NCBI GenBank assembly: GCA_016271365.2
Contig: CM057452.1
Coordinates: forward strand, 830,024,001 to 830,088,000
Direction: 5' to 3'
Source of the DNA: Neoceratodus forsteri
Taxonomy: Eukaryota; Chordata; Ceratodontiformes; Ceratodontidae
DNA: 64,000 nucleotides
This document shows positions 11,560 through 24,068 of the stretch, piece after piece; the stretch's first letter is position 1; each line of letters opens with the position of its first letter. Below the pieces are notes generated by a model. It was not told where the DNA came from, made no database searches, and saw only the letters and a list, made by a program, of their open reading frames with translations. The translations under genes were made by a program, and so were the position numbers.

Positions 11560-12800
11560 TGCAAAAACATATTTAGACCGGATGTGAAAAATGACAGCTG
11601 TACTCTTCATAAGGAGGTGTGAAAAAAGTGCCACTGTTGAAAATGTGGTGTGAAAATATTACAAATGTGCGAAGTTACAAGGGTGCGTGGAAACAGTTCA
11701 ACACACGCTTGTAACATGGTCATGTTATGGAGTTTCGTCACCAAATTTTCACATAGGGCTTTTAGGACCTCTGCTCATGAACAGTGCCACTGTCATTTTC
11801 TTAATCTGTCCCGAACACTGATTTCCCACAATGACCACATTATAGTGTGCAGCAACTGTGAAACCACATTTCATTCAGGATGTGAAAAATGACAGCTGTA
11901 CTGCTCATGAGGAGGTGTGAAAAATGCCACTGTTGAAAATCTGGCATGACAATATTACAAATCTGTGAAGTTACAAGGGTGTGTGGAAAGTGTGCAATGC
12001 ACACTTGTAATACAGTCATTTGCTGGGCTATCATCACCAAATTTTTAACATATGCATTTTAGGACCTCTGCTCATGAATAGTATCACTGTCATTTTCCTA
12101 ATCTGTCCTGGACAATGATTTCCCACAGCGACTGCTCTATTCTGCGCCGGAAGTGCGAAAACACATTTCGGCCAGGATGGGAAAAATGATGGATGCACTC
12201 TTCATAAGTAGGTGTGGGGAAAATGGCAATGTTGAAAATCTTACGGAAAATATAGATTCACGAAGTTATGAGCGTGTGTGCAAACTGCACAACAGACGCT
12301 CATAACACAGTCATTTTATGGAGTATCATTAGCAGATTTTCAACACAGCCATTTCAGGACCTCTACTCATGAAAAGTGTCACTGACATTTTCTTGATCTG
12401 TCCCAAACACTGATTTCCCACAGCAACCGCTCTATTCTACGCCAGAAGTGCGAAAACACATTTCCGCCAGGATGTGAACAATGACAGCTGTACTGCTCAC
12501 AAGGAGGTGTGAAAAAATGGCAATGTTGAAAATATGGCGTGAAAATATTGCAAATTCATGAAGTTACGAGCATGGGTAGCAACTGCGCAGTGCACGCTCG
12601 TAAAACAGTCATTTTTTGCATTTTTCGACCAAATTTGCAAAATAGGCTTTTTGAGACCCACCTCATGAACACTGGCACTGTCATTTCGTTAATTGGCCCG
12701 GAAAGATGATTCCGTGCAGTGATGGCGAAATCTCCTTTCGGGGCTGATTAACGCAATGACAGTTCAAGAATTCATGAGGAGGGTCCCAAAAATCCTATGT
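11560..12800 (-). repeat. 297-bp dyad satellite array (left arm)
   Basis: The phrase GGAGGTGTGAAAAAA occurs near 11611, 11908, 12205 and 12501, an exact 297-bp spacing. Each unit also has TTTTCAACATAG.CATTTTA and CTCATGAACAGTG.CACTGTCATTTTC, which is an imperfect reverse complement of the other half of the unit. Mirrored at 29640-30860. Confidence 0.85.
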
Positions 12801-13639
12801 TGAAATTTGGTGAAAAAAGTCCCAAAAATGCCCGAGATATGTACTAAAGTTGAAAAAACACTGTTTATTGCGTTATATAGCTTACTGGCATTTCCTCAGT
12901 TTATGGTCGGATTTGAAGAGTGCAGACGTGTTCTCGGTCCACCGAAGATCATCGTGCCAAGCTCCGGAGGTAAGTATGGTGTGATGGGGGTGTGTGGGGA
13001 GGCAGGGTGCGCTGTGGGTTGGTGCGGGTTGCAGGTGGGGGCCAGGGACACTACGAGAAACCGTTTCCTTTTTTGAAGGTAAAAAAATAAAAATACTTTG
13101 TGGGACCATTTTTCCCTTTACAGAGGCATGTGGCACGCTGGGATGGGCACCCAGCATGCCACCAATGGCTTTCTTTTGGGGGGCAGCAGTAGCCGATGGG
13201 GATTGGGCACCCCGTTGGCAGGAATAAAAGTGGGGGGTTGTTACAGAATGCCGACGGGGAATGGGCTCCCCCGTTGGCACCAGGGTTTGGGGACTCCGTT
13301 GGCACATAAACATGGTGGGGGGGTTATATTGTTTGTTCACAAACAATATCAGGGTTTTTACATCCCACCCTACAATGAAGGGTCGCTCCCTCATTGCAGC
13401 AGATGACTGACGCTGCAATGACGAGGCGGCCCCTGATTTCAGCGGCAAAATTGTCAGCAGTTGGTGCAAATATTCCAAATCACTGTCACCAGCAGCCTGC
13501 AATGGCATTGGGGGAAGCAGGACAAGCCTTTGCAGGCTGTGGGGTATTGCCACAACAGTGCCCTGCCTCCACAGCTTGCTACTGAGAAAGCTGCCGCAAT
13601 ATGTTATTTGCGCTGTGTGCAATCAACATAAAAATGGTA

Positions 13640-14830
13640 CATCTTGTCTGCCCCATTTCCCATATTAAACCTCAGAACCTACTGTTCATGCAGGGTAATA
13701 GCCTTCACTATCCACTCCCTTGTTCCCCTCCCTACTACTATCAGCCTGAGTAACCATTATACCCTTCACTTTGTCACAGCCATTCTTGAAACCATTTATG
13801 GTTTTGGTGCCTGCCATCTCAGTTGGCAAACTATTCCACATTTCCACTACCATTTCTGGAAAATAAAACTTTCCAATATCCCTCTTGAACCTCCCTCCAT
13901 CAGTCTCTACTTGTGCCCCCATAACCTTGAACTGTTACTCATGCTAAGTAGTTGTCCATTCACTTTGTTTATTCCTTACAGGAACATGAAGGTCTCTATC
14001 ATATCATTCCTCTCTTGTCTGGTCTCCAGTGAAGACATGTTCAGTGCCTTGAGCAGATCCTCATATGATCTGTTCTGTCAGCTCTGAATCATCCTGATCA
14101 CCCTTTGTCTTTATCTTTCCTGAGGTGAGGTCTTCAAGTTCAGAACTCTGAACAGTATAATGACCAGTGCAGCCTCACCAATGATCAATAAAGAGGCAGT
14201 AAACCTCTTTCTTCTACTATCAGAACCCCTTCTGGCACATCCTAGTATCCTATTTGCCTGACTAGATGCCTCACTGTACTAGCTTGATTGTTTAAGGGAG
14301 TCACTAATGATGAATACTATGTCCCTTTTCTCAGCTGTAGTTCTCAGCTCTACCTCTCCTATCCAGTACTCTGTCCTGGGGTTCTTGTCCTAAGTGAATC
14401 ACCTTGCACTTTTTGGCATTGAATTTCAACTGCCAAACCCTACCCTCCCTAATCTTTACATGTCAGTCTGCAGTTTCCTACTTCCCATCACTATCTACCC
14501 TCCCATGAGCTTGGTGTCATTTTCAAAGAGACACAGCCCCAGATTCATTCTCAAACATTGTTAATGAGCATATTGAAGAGAACAAGAGTCAGATGGATCC
14601 CTGTGGCACTCACTCTTGACTTCCCTCTTTTCTGATCTGACACCATAATCACAACCCTCTGATGCCTCTCATTCAACTAAAGCCCTCACCCCATCAAAAC
14701 AATGCTTATATTTTCCTTCAAATCCCTGGACCTCACCCCCTTGCGCCGTGACCTAAGTCACTCTGATTAGTCCCCTATCTCATTGGTCTGCTCCACTGAT
14801 TCCATGCTAACATATTTCAAAACAAAATTA
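13640..14830 (-). mobile_element. CR1-like LINE, RT C-terminal part (left arm)
   Basis: The minus-strand frames give KKCKVIHLGDKNPR, VFIISDSLN and later CR1-type C-terminal segments, with a catalytic box degraded near 14520-14560 (CLFENDTKL). An alternative call would be a related CR1 subfamily, since the linker sequences differ from the copy at 42338. Its mirror is 27690-28880. Confidence 0.7.
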
Positions 14831-14861
14831 CTCTAAATATATATATATATATATATATTTT

Positions 14862-15062
14862 TAGTTGTTTAACCAGGAGTAGCACACTAAGCTGAAAGCT
14901 TTTTTACAGGAGCGACCTGGGAGCACAGGGAAGTAAAGTGACTTGCTCAGAATCACACAGTATGCAAGTGGAAGTTGTGGGATTCAAACCCAGGTCTGGT
15001 CTGCTGGATGTCACCAGATTTGCAGCTCAGAGCCTTAAACCATACGCTATACTGCCTCCCCT
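14862..15062 (-). mobile_element. CORE/MIR-like SINE (left arm)
   Basis: On the minus strand it starts GGAGGCAGTATAGCG.AGTGGTT (A box) and has GGTTTGAATCCCAC (B box), so the head is tRNA-derived. The middle reads TGTGTGA..CTGAGCAAGTCACTT, which matches the MIR/CORE-SINE core. The 3' end is AACCAGGAGT followed by TA repeats. Its length of about 200 bp fits the class. The mirror copy at 27459-27665 is cleaner. Confidence 0.8.
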
Positions 15063-15299
15063 TTATGGGACTGCCATGCCCCCCCAGAGTAGGACATGAG
15101 AAAGGTACACCACCTCCCCTAGATCATGGCTGACCTCATAGCTTACTTGCAAGTGCATGATTTGGCCTGGTCAAAAAATAAACGTAACCCATCCCCCATG
15201 TCTTCCAGAGGTATCATCATCTCCACAGCACCTGTACCATGGCAATAAGCTTGCCAAAGGTGAGAATTTTACATCTAACTTCAGTACCAACATTGGTTA

Positions 15300-17100
15300 C
15301 CTGTCTAAATTTTGATAGACTGCCACAATCTCTTCTCCCCTCCCACTCCTTTGCCTGTCCTCAGAGTCAGTGACACCCCTGTCTCTAACCTCTCCTTCAT
15401 CACCATAGAGATGTAATTCCTTTTCATCACCTGTACCTCCTCTCTTCTCTCCCCTCTCTACCCTTCCTCACCTCCCTCTCACCCCTGCCAGCCTGCATGA
15501 TTGTCATCTCCTTCATTCCCACTATTGTTTTTTTTTCTCTCCAGTAACTCCATCCTTTATCCCCGTCACACTTCCCGCCCTTAATCCTCCCAAGGGTAGG
15601 AGCCCAGATGGCTGGGATAGCAAGCTCCTCCATCTGACTGCTTCTGCAATCTCCTCCCCATTGGATGACCTCCCTAACCTCTCTTTCTGGTATTCCTCCA
15701 TCCCTGCTGACTGGAAGGCTACCACTGTTACTCCTCCTCCTTCAAAAGATGGTGACCCATCAGGTACGAACAGCTACCGACTCATTTCTCTCCTCCTTCC
15801 AAATTACAGGAACAGATTATCTTGTTACAGCTCTTTCCCTTTCTGGACTCCTCTTCTTTTTCACCCAATACAAGTCTGACTTCTGCAAAAATCACTCCAC
15901 CATCTGCTCAGGCTCACCAAATCCATCCATAATGGTATGGATCACAGCCTATTCACTTCTGCTATCTTCATCGATCTAGCCAAAGCATTCAACCCTGTCT
16001 ACCACCCAATTATTAGCCAAACCCCAGGCTGCAGGCCTCTCTGACTTAGCTATCAGCTGTTCCACTCCTACCACAGGGGTAGGTCCCAAGCAGTCAAAAG
16101 TGGTGACCTCCTCTCTCCTTCCTGCCTGTATCTTGGGTCCCACAAGGATCTTGTGTTAAGCTCCATCACTTTTTCTCCATTTTCCTTAATGATCTCCCTC
16201 CATGTGCTTGTCTGCATCCATTCACATGTACATAGATGACACGGTCCTCTTCACATCAGGCCCACAGACTCCAGCTGGACTTTGATCAAGTTCAGCCCTG
16301 ACCACACACAAATCAGCTTTTCCTCAATGCCAAGAAGGCTGTCTCTATGTCCTTTGGCACAAGGCACCAGACTCTCTAGGCTCCCTCCCCTTCCCACTTT
16401 CCATACCATGGATGGCTCCCCTGTGGAGGATGTCACCACCTCTAGTTATCTTGGTATCTGGCTAGACCAGCACCTAAATGTTTCTGAACAAGTGGATGCT
16501 ATAGTCAAAAAGCTGCACCACAATTTGGTGCACTTTACAGGAACTGTGACTGTATCCCATCTCCAGCATACCATGCTATTATCCAGAGAATGATCCTCCA
16601 AATCTCTGACTATGGTGAGTTGGTCTACAGTGTAGCCCCCTTCACTACCCTTGCCAGACTGGACACACTCTTCAACTATTTCTGCCATTACACTCTCGAT
16701 TATCCTTCTTGGACTCACCATTGTTCTATATATAAATCTCTCTCCTTTTCTTTTCTTGTGGACAGACACCGTGCCCACTGTGCCAGCTTTGTGGGCAAAT
16801 CCGGTTTGTTTCCCTAGCCTCCTATCTCTCTGATGGCCCCGTTATAGCCATATCAACAGATGCTGAAATATTCGAACCCTTGCAGTCCCTTCAGTTTCCA
16901 CAACCATCAGCAAAGTCATGTTCAGCCACTGCTGCCCTAAAATCTGGAACTCCCTCGCCCCAGCATTTCACGAGTCCCCCTCCCATGGATTCTTTCAAAC
17001 CACTTCAGTGGTCTCACCTCTCCCTCCTGCACTTGCTTTAGTTTTCCCTCTTGCTTTCCTATTACTTGTTTCCAGTTGGAGGTACAGCTAAAAATTTGGC
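15300..17100 (+). mobile_element. LINE RT fragment, CR1/L2/Rex1-like (left arm)
   Basis: Successive plus-strand frames read DGWDSKLLHLTASAISSP, LDDLPNLSFWYSSIPADWK, SIFLNDLP, FLNAKKAVSM and YLGIWLDQHLNVSEQVDAI. This order (RT fingers, IPxxWKxA, then LNxxKT, then YLGVxLD) is that of the reverse transcriptase of Jockey-group LINEs. Multiple frameshifts and loss of the YADD box make it dead. The same family is found at 51035-52800 and in the central loop. Mirror: 25620-27210. Confidence 0.75.
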
Positions 17101-17139
17101 ACCTATGCTTCCACTCTAGGCATTATGCACAAATGTTTA

Positions 17140-18190
17140 TAGTTAATGCTGAAGTAAAAGCCTCTCCAGCCCCTTTATCAGTTGTTGCAGATGGAGCCCC
17201 CTCCAACTGTGAACTCCATCAAATACCTTGGGGTGACACTTGACCCCCAGTTGGACCTAAGAGTCATATCCTAAATGTCTGTAGAACTGTGAACTGTAAA
17301 TTGGGTCTGGCCTATGGGGCCAAAAATAACCTGACACCTGCTCGTCACTGCCTGGCACTTGCTAGAGGTGTACTACTTCCTCCCTTAGCTATGGTCTCCA
17401 CCAATCTGCCTGTACCACCAAAGCTCTTCTCACTCGTGGCACACAACGACAACAACATCTGTTGCTTTGCACTGGCTGCCCCTCGCTCTCACCCACCATT
17501 GTGAGCTCCATGATAAACCAGGGTTGGCTTTCCTGACCAATCACCTGAACTTTGGGCTAGGATGCCTAGGTGAACTTAAGTGATCCAGAACCGGCACCCC
17601 CGGGCTGGCACAGTGTCTGTCACCCTCACCCCTCCTCCTCTTACCTACTCAGGTCTCAGGGTCCTGGGATGCTAAAAGTACCCCTCACCTGAACCCTTAT
17701 GGGGACAGGGACTTTGTTGCATGTGCTCCTAGGCTCTGGAACTCCTTTCCTGACCATGTTTGTTCCACCTCCTCCCATCAGTGCTTCCGGAAGTCCCTGT
17801 GGGGGCATCTGAAGCTGGCCTCAGCATGCGAATGTCCCAAGCCTCCCCAGCTTGATTGTACTTGGAGCCCAACTGTTCTGAGGACCTGCCAATGATCTTT
17901 TGGTCATTTCTCATGATCCAATAGCTCTCCTAGGCATCTCACTGCACTATGTATGCTCTAGGCTATTTATTGTTGATTATTTGTACTTTATCAATTTCTG
18001 TCATAGCAGTTCACTCCATGTAAACCGTTTTGTGACTCAATGCATTTTGTTACTCTATGTACTTGCTTTACTTGCTGTTATGTTCTGATGTATCTGTATT
18101 ACCTGTTGTACTCTTCCGGGAAGTTCCTGAAAATAGGCATATAACTTGTCTAGTGTGCCTACCCAGTTAACAAAAGCAAAATAAAACTGC
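17140..18190 (+). mobile_element. L2-like LINE C-terminal part and 3' end (left arm)
   Basis: Frames read VNSIKYLGVTLDPQLDL and later FVACAPRLWNSFPDHV and HQCF.KSLWGHLK, the C-terminal tail typical of L2/Rex-type LINEs. The 3' end reads GCATATAACTTGTCTAGTG followed by CCTACCCAGTTAACAAAAGC and an A-rich tail. This is a second, separate LINE fragment after the one ending near 17100. Mirror: 24490-25560. Confidence 0.7.
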
Positions 18191-18604
18191 TCTGTATTTG
18201 ATCACCAGCATAGGTTTGTGGCTCCTGACTGTGCTGTATATGCATTGTCAATTGTTTGCTTGTCACTCAAGTTCTCACATCTTGCATGAATTATTCCCAA
18301 TGTAATTTGTGGTTGTGTACCACTCTGCTCCATGTATGTTATGTATTTTGAACTATTGTGCTACCTAAGACCCACTTGTACAAGTTCCCCTTCTCCAGGA
18401 TGCATCTAGAAATGAGCTCCCAGCTTAGTATTCCTGGGTGGGGAGCACTAGACACCAAGGATCATTTTACTATAATAATTGGAGCCATTTAAACTGTGAG
18501 CAGGGGTGTAGAACCTTTACATGCCAAGGATCATTTTGATATACAACTTGGGAGCATCATAATGGTGACCACAGGTAGGGTCACAATATGCACCACTGTG
18601 TGCT
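18191..18604. other. Arm-internal unique sequence (left)
   Basis: No recognised family. The mirror is 24069-24480, with few differences. It contains two similar phrases, CCAAGGATCATTTTACTAT and CCAAGGATCATTTTGATAT, spaced about 75 bp. Confidence 0.5.
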
Positions 18605-20247
18605 CAAATTAATTTATTTATTGAAAAGTTTCACCAGGGAAGGTACACTGAACAACAAGTTGCTCATCTCCCGGTATGACCTGGGGGAAGAGGGTGGTGG
18701 GAGTTACATAGTAACACTGAGTACACACAAAATACACAATATCATACAGAAACATAGGTTATAACTGAATTACACATTAGCATGAAAAGCAAATAATTAC
18801 AAGGGTAGAGAACTGAAAACCAGTCACAGTGAGCTTGTGGTGGGACAGAGAGAGAGAGAGCGTAATGTAATAGCAAGTGTGAACCAATGGCCTGCACTAT
18901 GCAGACTAAGAATAGCACAGGGTGGCAAGTGAAGTGAGTCAGCAGGGCATCAAACAAGATATAGGACAAGAAAGGTGGGGACCTAGGGGCAGGTGCAATT
19001 TACAGAGAGGAAATTATGAAGAGCTTGATTTAATGAGCCAGGCGAGGAAGAGGATTGGATTTGTGTCGGTTGAGCATTCCACATTTTGGGGAGATGATAG
19101 GAGTGGGAGACCTGTCCACTAGCAGTGGATCTCCAAGGAACAGACAGAGTTCTATGGTCATGGGCTCTTAAAAGTTGAGAGGGAGTGGGTGGGGGAGATT
19201 AGGAATTTAGGTAGGGAGGGAGTATGCCTGCAGTACTTAGAGATGAGATTTGCGACAATGATGCAGTCGCCTATTTGTTAGGGATGGGAAGGCTAAGCTC
19301 AGTACAGTGGCAGCGGTAGTAGGTGAGGTGCATCCAGTGCAAACCGACAGAATGAGTTAAAAAGAGTATCCAGGTTGGCTAAGGAGGTGGCAGGAGCACA
19401 GCAATAAACAACATCGCAATAGTCGAAAACCGAGGATCAGTTTTGGATCAGTTCACGCCTTGCCTGTGGCGGGAGGCAGGAGCGGTTTCTAAATAAGCGC
19501 GAGTTTGGGATGAGCTTTTATTATGGCATCTACATGGGCCGAGAAGGTGAGATGTTTATCCAGCCAAACGCCAGATGCTAGAAAGACTCAGTATGCAATA
19601 CAGTTGCTCCGGCCGAGGAGTAGTGAAGGTGGGGCAGAGGAAGCTTGACAGCTTCTGGACGTGTGCCAAAGTCATGGACACAGTTTTCTTGGCATTTAGA
19701 AAGAGTTAGTGAGATTGAAACCAGCTCTAGGCATTGTTGAAATCACGTTGGAGCCTGGAGGCGACATCCAAGGGTGAGGGCCCAGAGGAGAATAGAACCA
19801 CATCATTAGCATACATATGTATAGAAGATGAGGTACAGATGGATGGAAGATCATTCAGAAAGATGGAGAAGAGAATCAGGCCTAGTATGGACCCTTGGGG
19901 GACTCCAGAGTATATGGGTAGAGGAGGGGAGATGTAGTTGGATATTTTTACAGACTGTGAGCAGTCATATAGGTATGTTCTGAACCATTTAATGGCATGT
20001 TCAGACAGCCCAGCTGATGAGTGGTGTGGAGCAGGAGGGAGTGGGAAACCGTGTCAAAAGCTTTAGCAAGATTAATAAAAATGGCAGTGGTTATGTGACC
20101 GCAATCCATGCCTGTCAGGATTACATCAGTGATTCAAAGCAGCGAGGTAGTAGTAGAGTGATGTTTACGGAACCCAGATTGATATTGGGTGAAGAAATTT
20201 CTGTCTGAGAGGTACGAGGATAGTTAGCCAAGGACTAGATGTTCTTG
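18605..20247 (-). mobile_element. Loop LINE, 3' half
   Basis: The minus strand reads QGSILGLILFSIFLNDLPS, MYANDVVLFSSGPSP and FLNAKKTVSM. This is the catalytic RT region of the same LINE family as 51035-52800, with YADD changed to YAND. The 3' terminus at 18605-18672 carries CCTGGTGAAACTTTTCAAT and an ATTT tail. The element continues beyond the LTR-like insertion at 21889. Confidence 0.75.
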
Positions 20248-21888
20248 TGTAACCCCCCTATAAATGGGGGTTCCTAAAAGCTTTCCCAGAGCTTGTTTAA
20301 GTGCTCCATGCTTGGCTGGTGTTCGGCGTTTAAGCCGTTTAAATGTTGTAGCTAGTGAGCGCTTTTAAAGCCTCTGTATACTGTCTCTTTAAGGACTGCC
20401 TGTCCACAGTCATAAGTAATCGAAATGGGAGGGGCGCTGTGTGGTCCTATGCCCGAGTCCTGCCTGGGCTACTGAGTAAACGCTCCATTCTGCCATCATT
20501 AGATGTGTCAAGGGAGTTCTCTGAAAGGATGTAACTATTTGCTGGGGATAGCTTAGAGTGGTAATGATAATGTAGTTGTTCTAACCTGCTTCCTTTGCAG
20601 CAAAGACTGTTTTGATTATTTCCACCATGTTGGTCCCGAACTGCTGACTTGGACCAATCAGTACCTCAGGACTCTCATGGAGCTGTCTGACCAATAGAGG
20701 GACTGCTTATAACTTTGGAAAAGGCATTATGGGCTATGGCGCTTCTTTCGGCCCACTGAGGGCTAGAGTAATTGACTGGCAGGTGACGCCAGCCAATGGA
20801 ATCGGGTAGCACCCGAACGGTAAGGAGTGCCCCATGCTGCTAGGGGCAGATTCACTGTGGCGGTGAAGGAGAAGGGAGTTCTGAGCTTCTGGCCATTTTG
20901 AATGTTCATGCGGGAAGCGCATGAAGGCCTAAGTCAGCCGTTTTGCTTTGTCAAGTGCCTTATCGATTAAACTACCACTATGTGCAGGTTGAGAGGAGGT
21001 TGTGTAGGGACACAGCTACCACCAGGCTTTTACCTGAAGGGGACTGAGAATCTGCTGAATTGCGCTTGGTCCATTAGGATGGTTGGAGTGGCTGCTACTG
21101 CCTGAAGTGGTCGTGAGTTCATTCAGGTCCTGAAAAACCACTGCCTGTATGGTACCCTCTGTGTTTGCTATATAATGTGTGAGGAGGCTGGTGAAGCCCA
21201 TGGTTCAGCTCCTGCCGTGGTGAAGGAAGAGTATTGCTGAGTCATAGTTTGGATGTCATGTAGCTCCCTGTTAAGCTTACAAGCAGTGGCCAAGACCCTT
21301 TTGTTATACTGCACACTAGGTAACTGGGCCTTCTACTCATTCTAGTCTGCTCAGGACAGTAAATGTTCATTTGTGTCAGGGCCCCAACCAGCTGCCATGA
21401 GGTACTAACCAATGAGGCTTGGGTACCCAGGACAGTAACTATTAGGTTTAGGCCTGTGCACAGAGCCCTAGGTAGATAAGTATCGTGATAAGCCAATCAC
21501 CTTGATTTCCCCAGCCTTGTTATTCCCTAAATAAATCAGATTGTTTTGTTTTGCAACTACACCTGGCTGGATTGTGGTTTGCTGAAGATATAATGTACAG
21601 TGAAAGTGTAATAACGGTGCACTACTTTTCAGGGTCCCTGGAGTGAGCGGAGAGATCTGAGCTGGGGGTAGGTGTACTAGGAAAAGTATTGTCATTACCT
21701 CTTGAGAGCCACTAGATGGACAAAGGCTTGCAGTAACCAGAGGGCTGTGACCGAGTCAACCTTGACTGTCTTGCCCTGACCTCTGGGTGGGCACCCGACA
21801 ACGGATCCTGGACCCCTAAGCCCTGTCACAGAGGCGAAGGCAGGCAGAGGTAGTAGCCCTAAGGAAAAGCACCCCTGGGGGTTACACA
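20248..21888 (+). mobile_element. Probable solo LTR
   Basis: It starts TGTAACCCCC and ends GGGGGTTACACA, giving the TG...CA form with a terminal inverted repeat. CTTG directly flanks both sides (20244-20247 and 21889-21892), a plausible 4-bp target duplication. On the plus strand there are CCAAT boxes near 20664, 20692 and 20792, a TATAA near 20709 and an AATAAA near 21529, in the order expected of U3-R-U5. No gag, pol or env sequence is present. A TIR transposon without coding sequence is the alternative. Confidence 0.55.
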
Positions 21889-24011
21889 CTTGTAGTTTGG
21901 CTAATGTCAGGTGGAGAGTTGAGAGCGGTAGTTCTCAGGAGGAGGAGTCCCCACACTTATGGAGAGGGAGGACAAAGGACAAGTCTCCACTCATAGGGAA
22001 TTTCAGCCAAGTGAAACGAGATTGAAAAGAGCAGTGAGTGGGGGAGCAACGGCAGAGGCAGACAAGTTTAGTAACTTTGGGTCCAGTCCATCAGAGGAGC
22101 TACCTTTGCTCGGTTTAGGGCTTCAAGGCCACCAGCATGTCAGTTCTCAGAATTTTAGAAGGAAAAGCTATGAGGTGTGTCTGGAGGACTTCTAATAGGT
22201 GCGGAGAATAACTGGTTAATAGTTGGGGAGGCCTAGCAGAGTAGAAGCACATGAGGTAAAGTGTGATTTGAAAGCAGCAACAACTGACGAGGTGGTCGGC
22301 AACGACAGTATTATTATTTGGGGGGAAGGAAGGGAGCCTGTAGGAGAAAAGTGAGTGGATTACTTTACAGAATTTGGATGGGTTATTTTTATTAGAGTTA
22401 GAAGTAGAGCTGAAGTAATCAGCCTTGGCCAAATGAGTGGCTTTGAGCATTTGTTTCTGAGGATCCAGTACGCCTCATAGTCTTTAAGGAGCTTGTGCTT
22501 TTATGGAGCTTCCAGGCTGTATCACGTGCCTTAGACAAGCAATGAGTTCTGGGGAGATCCAGGGAGGTGGTTTCACTGACACGCACTCAGCAGTAGTAGT
22601 ACATGTTGATTCCAGACTTCAAGGAATTGTTCTCTCAAGTAGTTAGCTGTGACATCTCAGGTTACTGGCAACAGATATAGGTGCCCAATTAGTGTTAGTC
22701 AAATCATAAAGAGAGGTCAATGTTCAGGGATTTGTATGATCGGATTGTAGAGTTTATAGGGACTTTGACTTTGTGAATTTTGCGCACAGGAGAAAGTCCA
22801 ATAACGGTCACTTGAAGGCATCTGCTAGAGTACGGAATAATGACCCTAAGGTGTGTGAGTTGTAAGGCACAGTCGATGAGTGAATGGTTTCCTGTCTTGT
22901 GATTTAGCCTAGTTGGATCTTGGATAAATTGAGTTAGGTTGAGTGCATGTATAGCATTTAGCACTTGCCTGGGTATGGTAGTCCAATTCTTGCTGAACTC
23001 TCCCATAATATATAATTAGCCAGCAGAAGAGTGGCTAACTCAAGGTGGACATGGAGTCTCAAAGAGCAATATTGGTTTGTGAGCCAGGACGCAGTGACAC
23101 CTCTAACAACAAAGATAGGTTTGGAGAAGGGGACTGGTTTGCAACAGCAGAGCCTTGTAAGCTTTTGGTAGAGGCACTAGAAAAGATGGAGTGAAATGGA
23201 TGGAAGAGAGACATAGATGGCATACCCACCTCCCTCCTCCCAAGTCGGTCCTGTCTCGATGATGAAGCCAGGAGAGTAAGAGATAGATGATGATTTTTTA
23301 TTTAGCCAGGATTCAGAAATTATTATTATATCAGGGTTGAGCGTAGCCGCCAGTGGCTCAGCAAGTCCACTTTAGGAAGGACTACATTATTAATGATGTA
23401 GTATTTTAAGGCCATTTGAAGAGCTGAGAGACATGGCTCAGTGCTGGCTGCAGGAGGTAGAGCTGGGCCAGGGTTGGGGTTCATGTCACCAGCTAATAAA
23501 GATAGGAGGGCAATAATAATATATGCAACTTGCGCTGTTGATCCAGGAGTGGTTGCACATAGCTGTTGGGGAGCCTAGAGCTTTGGGTATGTAAGGTGAC
23601 CAGGAGCTAAGCAGCCATAAAGTAATGTACATAGGCAGCTGAAGAGAGGCACAGGGGAGGTGGGTGAGTTAGACCAGGATATGGTAATGGGAGGGGAGTT
23701 ACCTGATTATAGATAGGGGAGGAATATCTAATTTCAGAGAAGGAGCGGGGATTAGGTGCAGGGGAGAATAAGTGCTGTGAAGTGTAGGGCAGCAGCATGA
23801 TTAAACATCAGGAGTATTGGTCACGGAGGATGAGGCTGAGTCAGAAGAAAAGCTGTACTGGCTCAGTAGGTCAGGTGGAGCAGCAGGGTTCTGGGAGAGC
23901 CAATAAGAGCAGGACAGTAGGAGGGGAAGACATACATGTATTAAAGGAGGCCTGGGAGGTGGGGAGGGAAAAATCAGCAGAAGAACATGAGCAAAATGAA
24001 CTGAACCCCCA
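21889..24011 (-). mobile_element. Loop LINE, 5' half (endonuclease region)
   Basis: Minus-strand frames include GNHSLIDCALQL and SPVRKIHKVK at 22704-23006, which fit the end of an apurinic-type endonuclease domain. KATHLAKADYFSS and NPSKFCKVIHSLF at 22115-22450 fit the linker to the reverse transcriptase. The open frames are broken by stops. The right limit coincides with the end of the loop. Confidence 0.6.
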
Positions 24012-24068
24012 GAGCAACTTGTTGTTCAGTGTACACTTCCCTGGTGAAACTTTTCAATAAATAAATTA

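Larger units (their letters stand above)
9996..13629 (-). mobile_element. Hairpin-ended satellite element, copy A (left arm)
   Basis: In its own orientation the element starts ATGTTGATTGCACACAGCGC near 13629 and ends GCATTGACAAATGCTTG near 9996. Those ends match elements at 35486-38737 and 57460-60368. It is flanked by A-runs (T-runs in its orientation). From 5' to 3' it carries a CCGGAG-containing unique part, about four 297-bp dyad units, and about ten 144-bp units next to the 3' end. There is no transposase or helicase frame. Subterminal hairpins, internal tandem repeats and T-run targets resemble Helentron-associated (HINE) elements. A different non-autonomous DNA transposon is the alternative. 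Confidence 0.65.
6607..18665 (+). repeat. Left arm of the giant inverted repeat
   Basis: It matches 24012-39458 in reverse complement along its length, apart from the extra insertion 35486-38737 in the other arm. Anchor pairs are 6607-6660 with 39405-39458, 9996-13629 with 28896-32822, 14862-15062 with 27459-27665, and 18186-18665 with 24012-24490. By eye the divergence is several percent, with small indels. Both arms have decayed independently, so the duplication is not recent. Confidence 0.88.
18666..24011. other. Loop between the inverted arms
   Basis: Homology between the arms ends at 18665 and 24012, both inside the 3' tail of a LINE (GAGCAACTTGTTGTTCAGTG). The 5.35-kb interval between them has no mirrored partner. 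It holds one LINE on the minus strand, split by a probable solo LTR. Confidence 0.75.

Noticed and set aside
12882..13622. 246-codon minus-strand frame as a gene
   Set aside because: It lies across the 5' module of hairpin element A, contains its repeats and has no recognisable domain; copies B and C do not preserve the frame.
13644..14087. 147-codon plus-strand frame
   Set aside because: It is antisense to a CR1 reverse transcriptase fragment.
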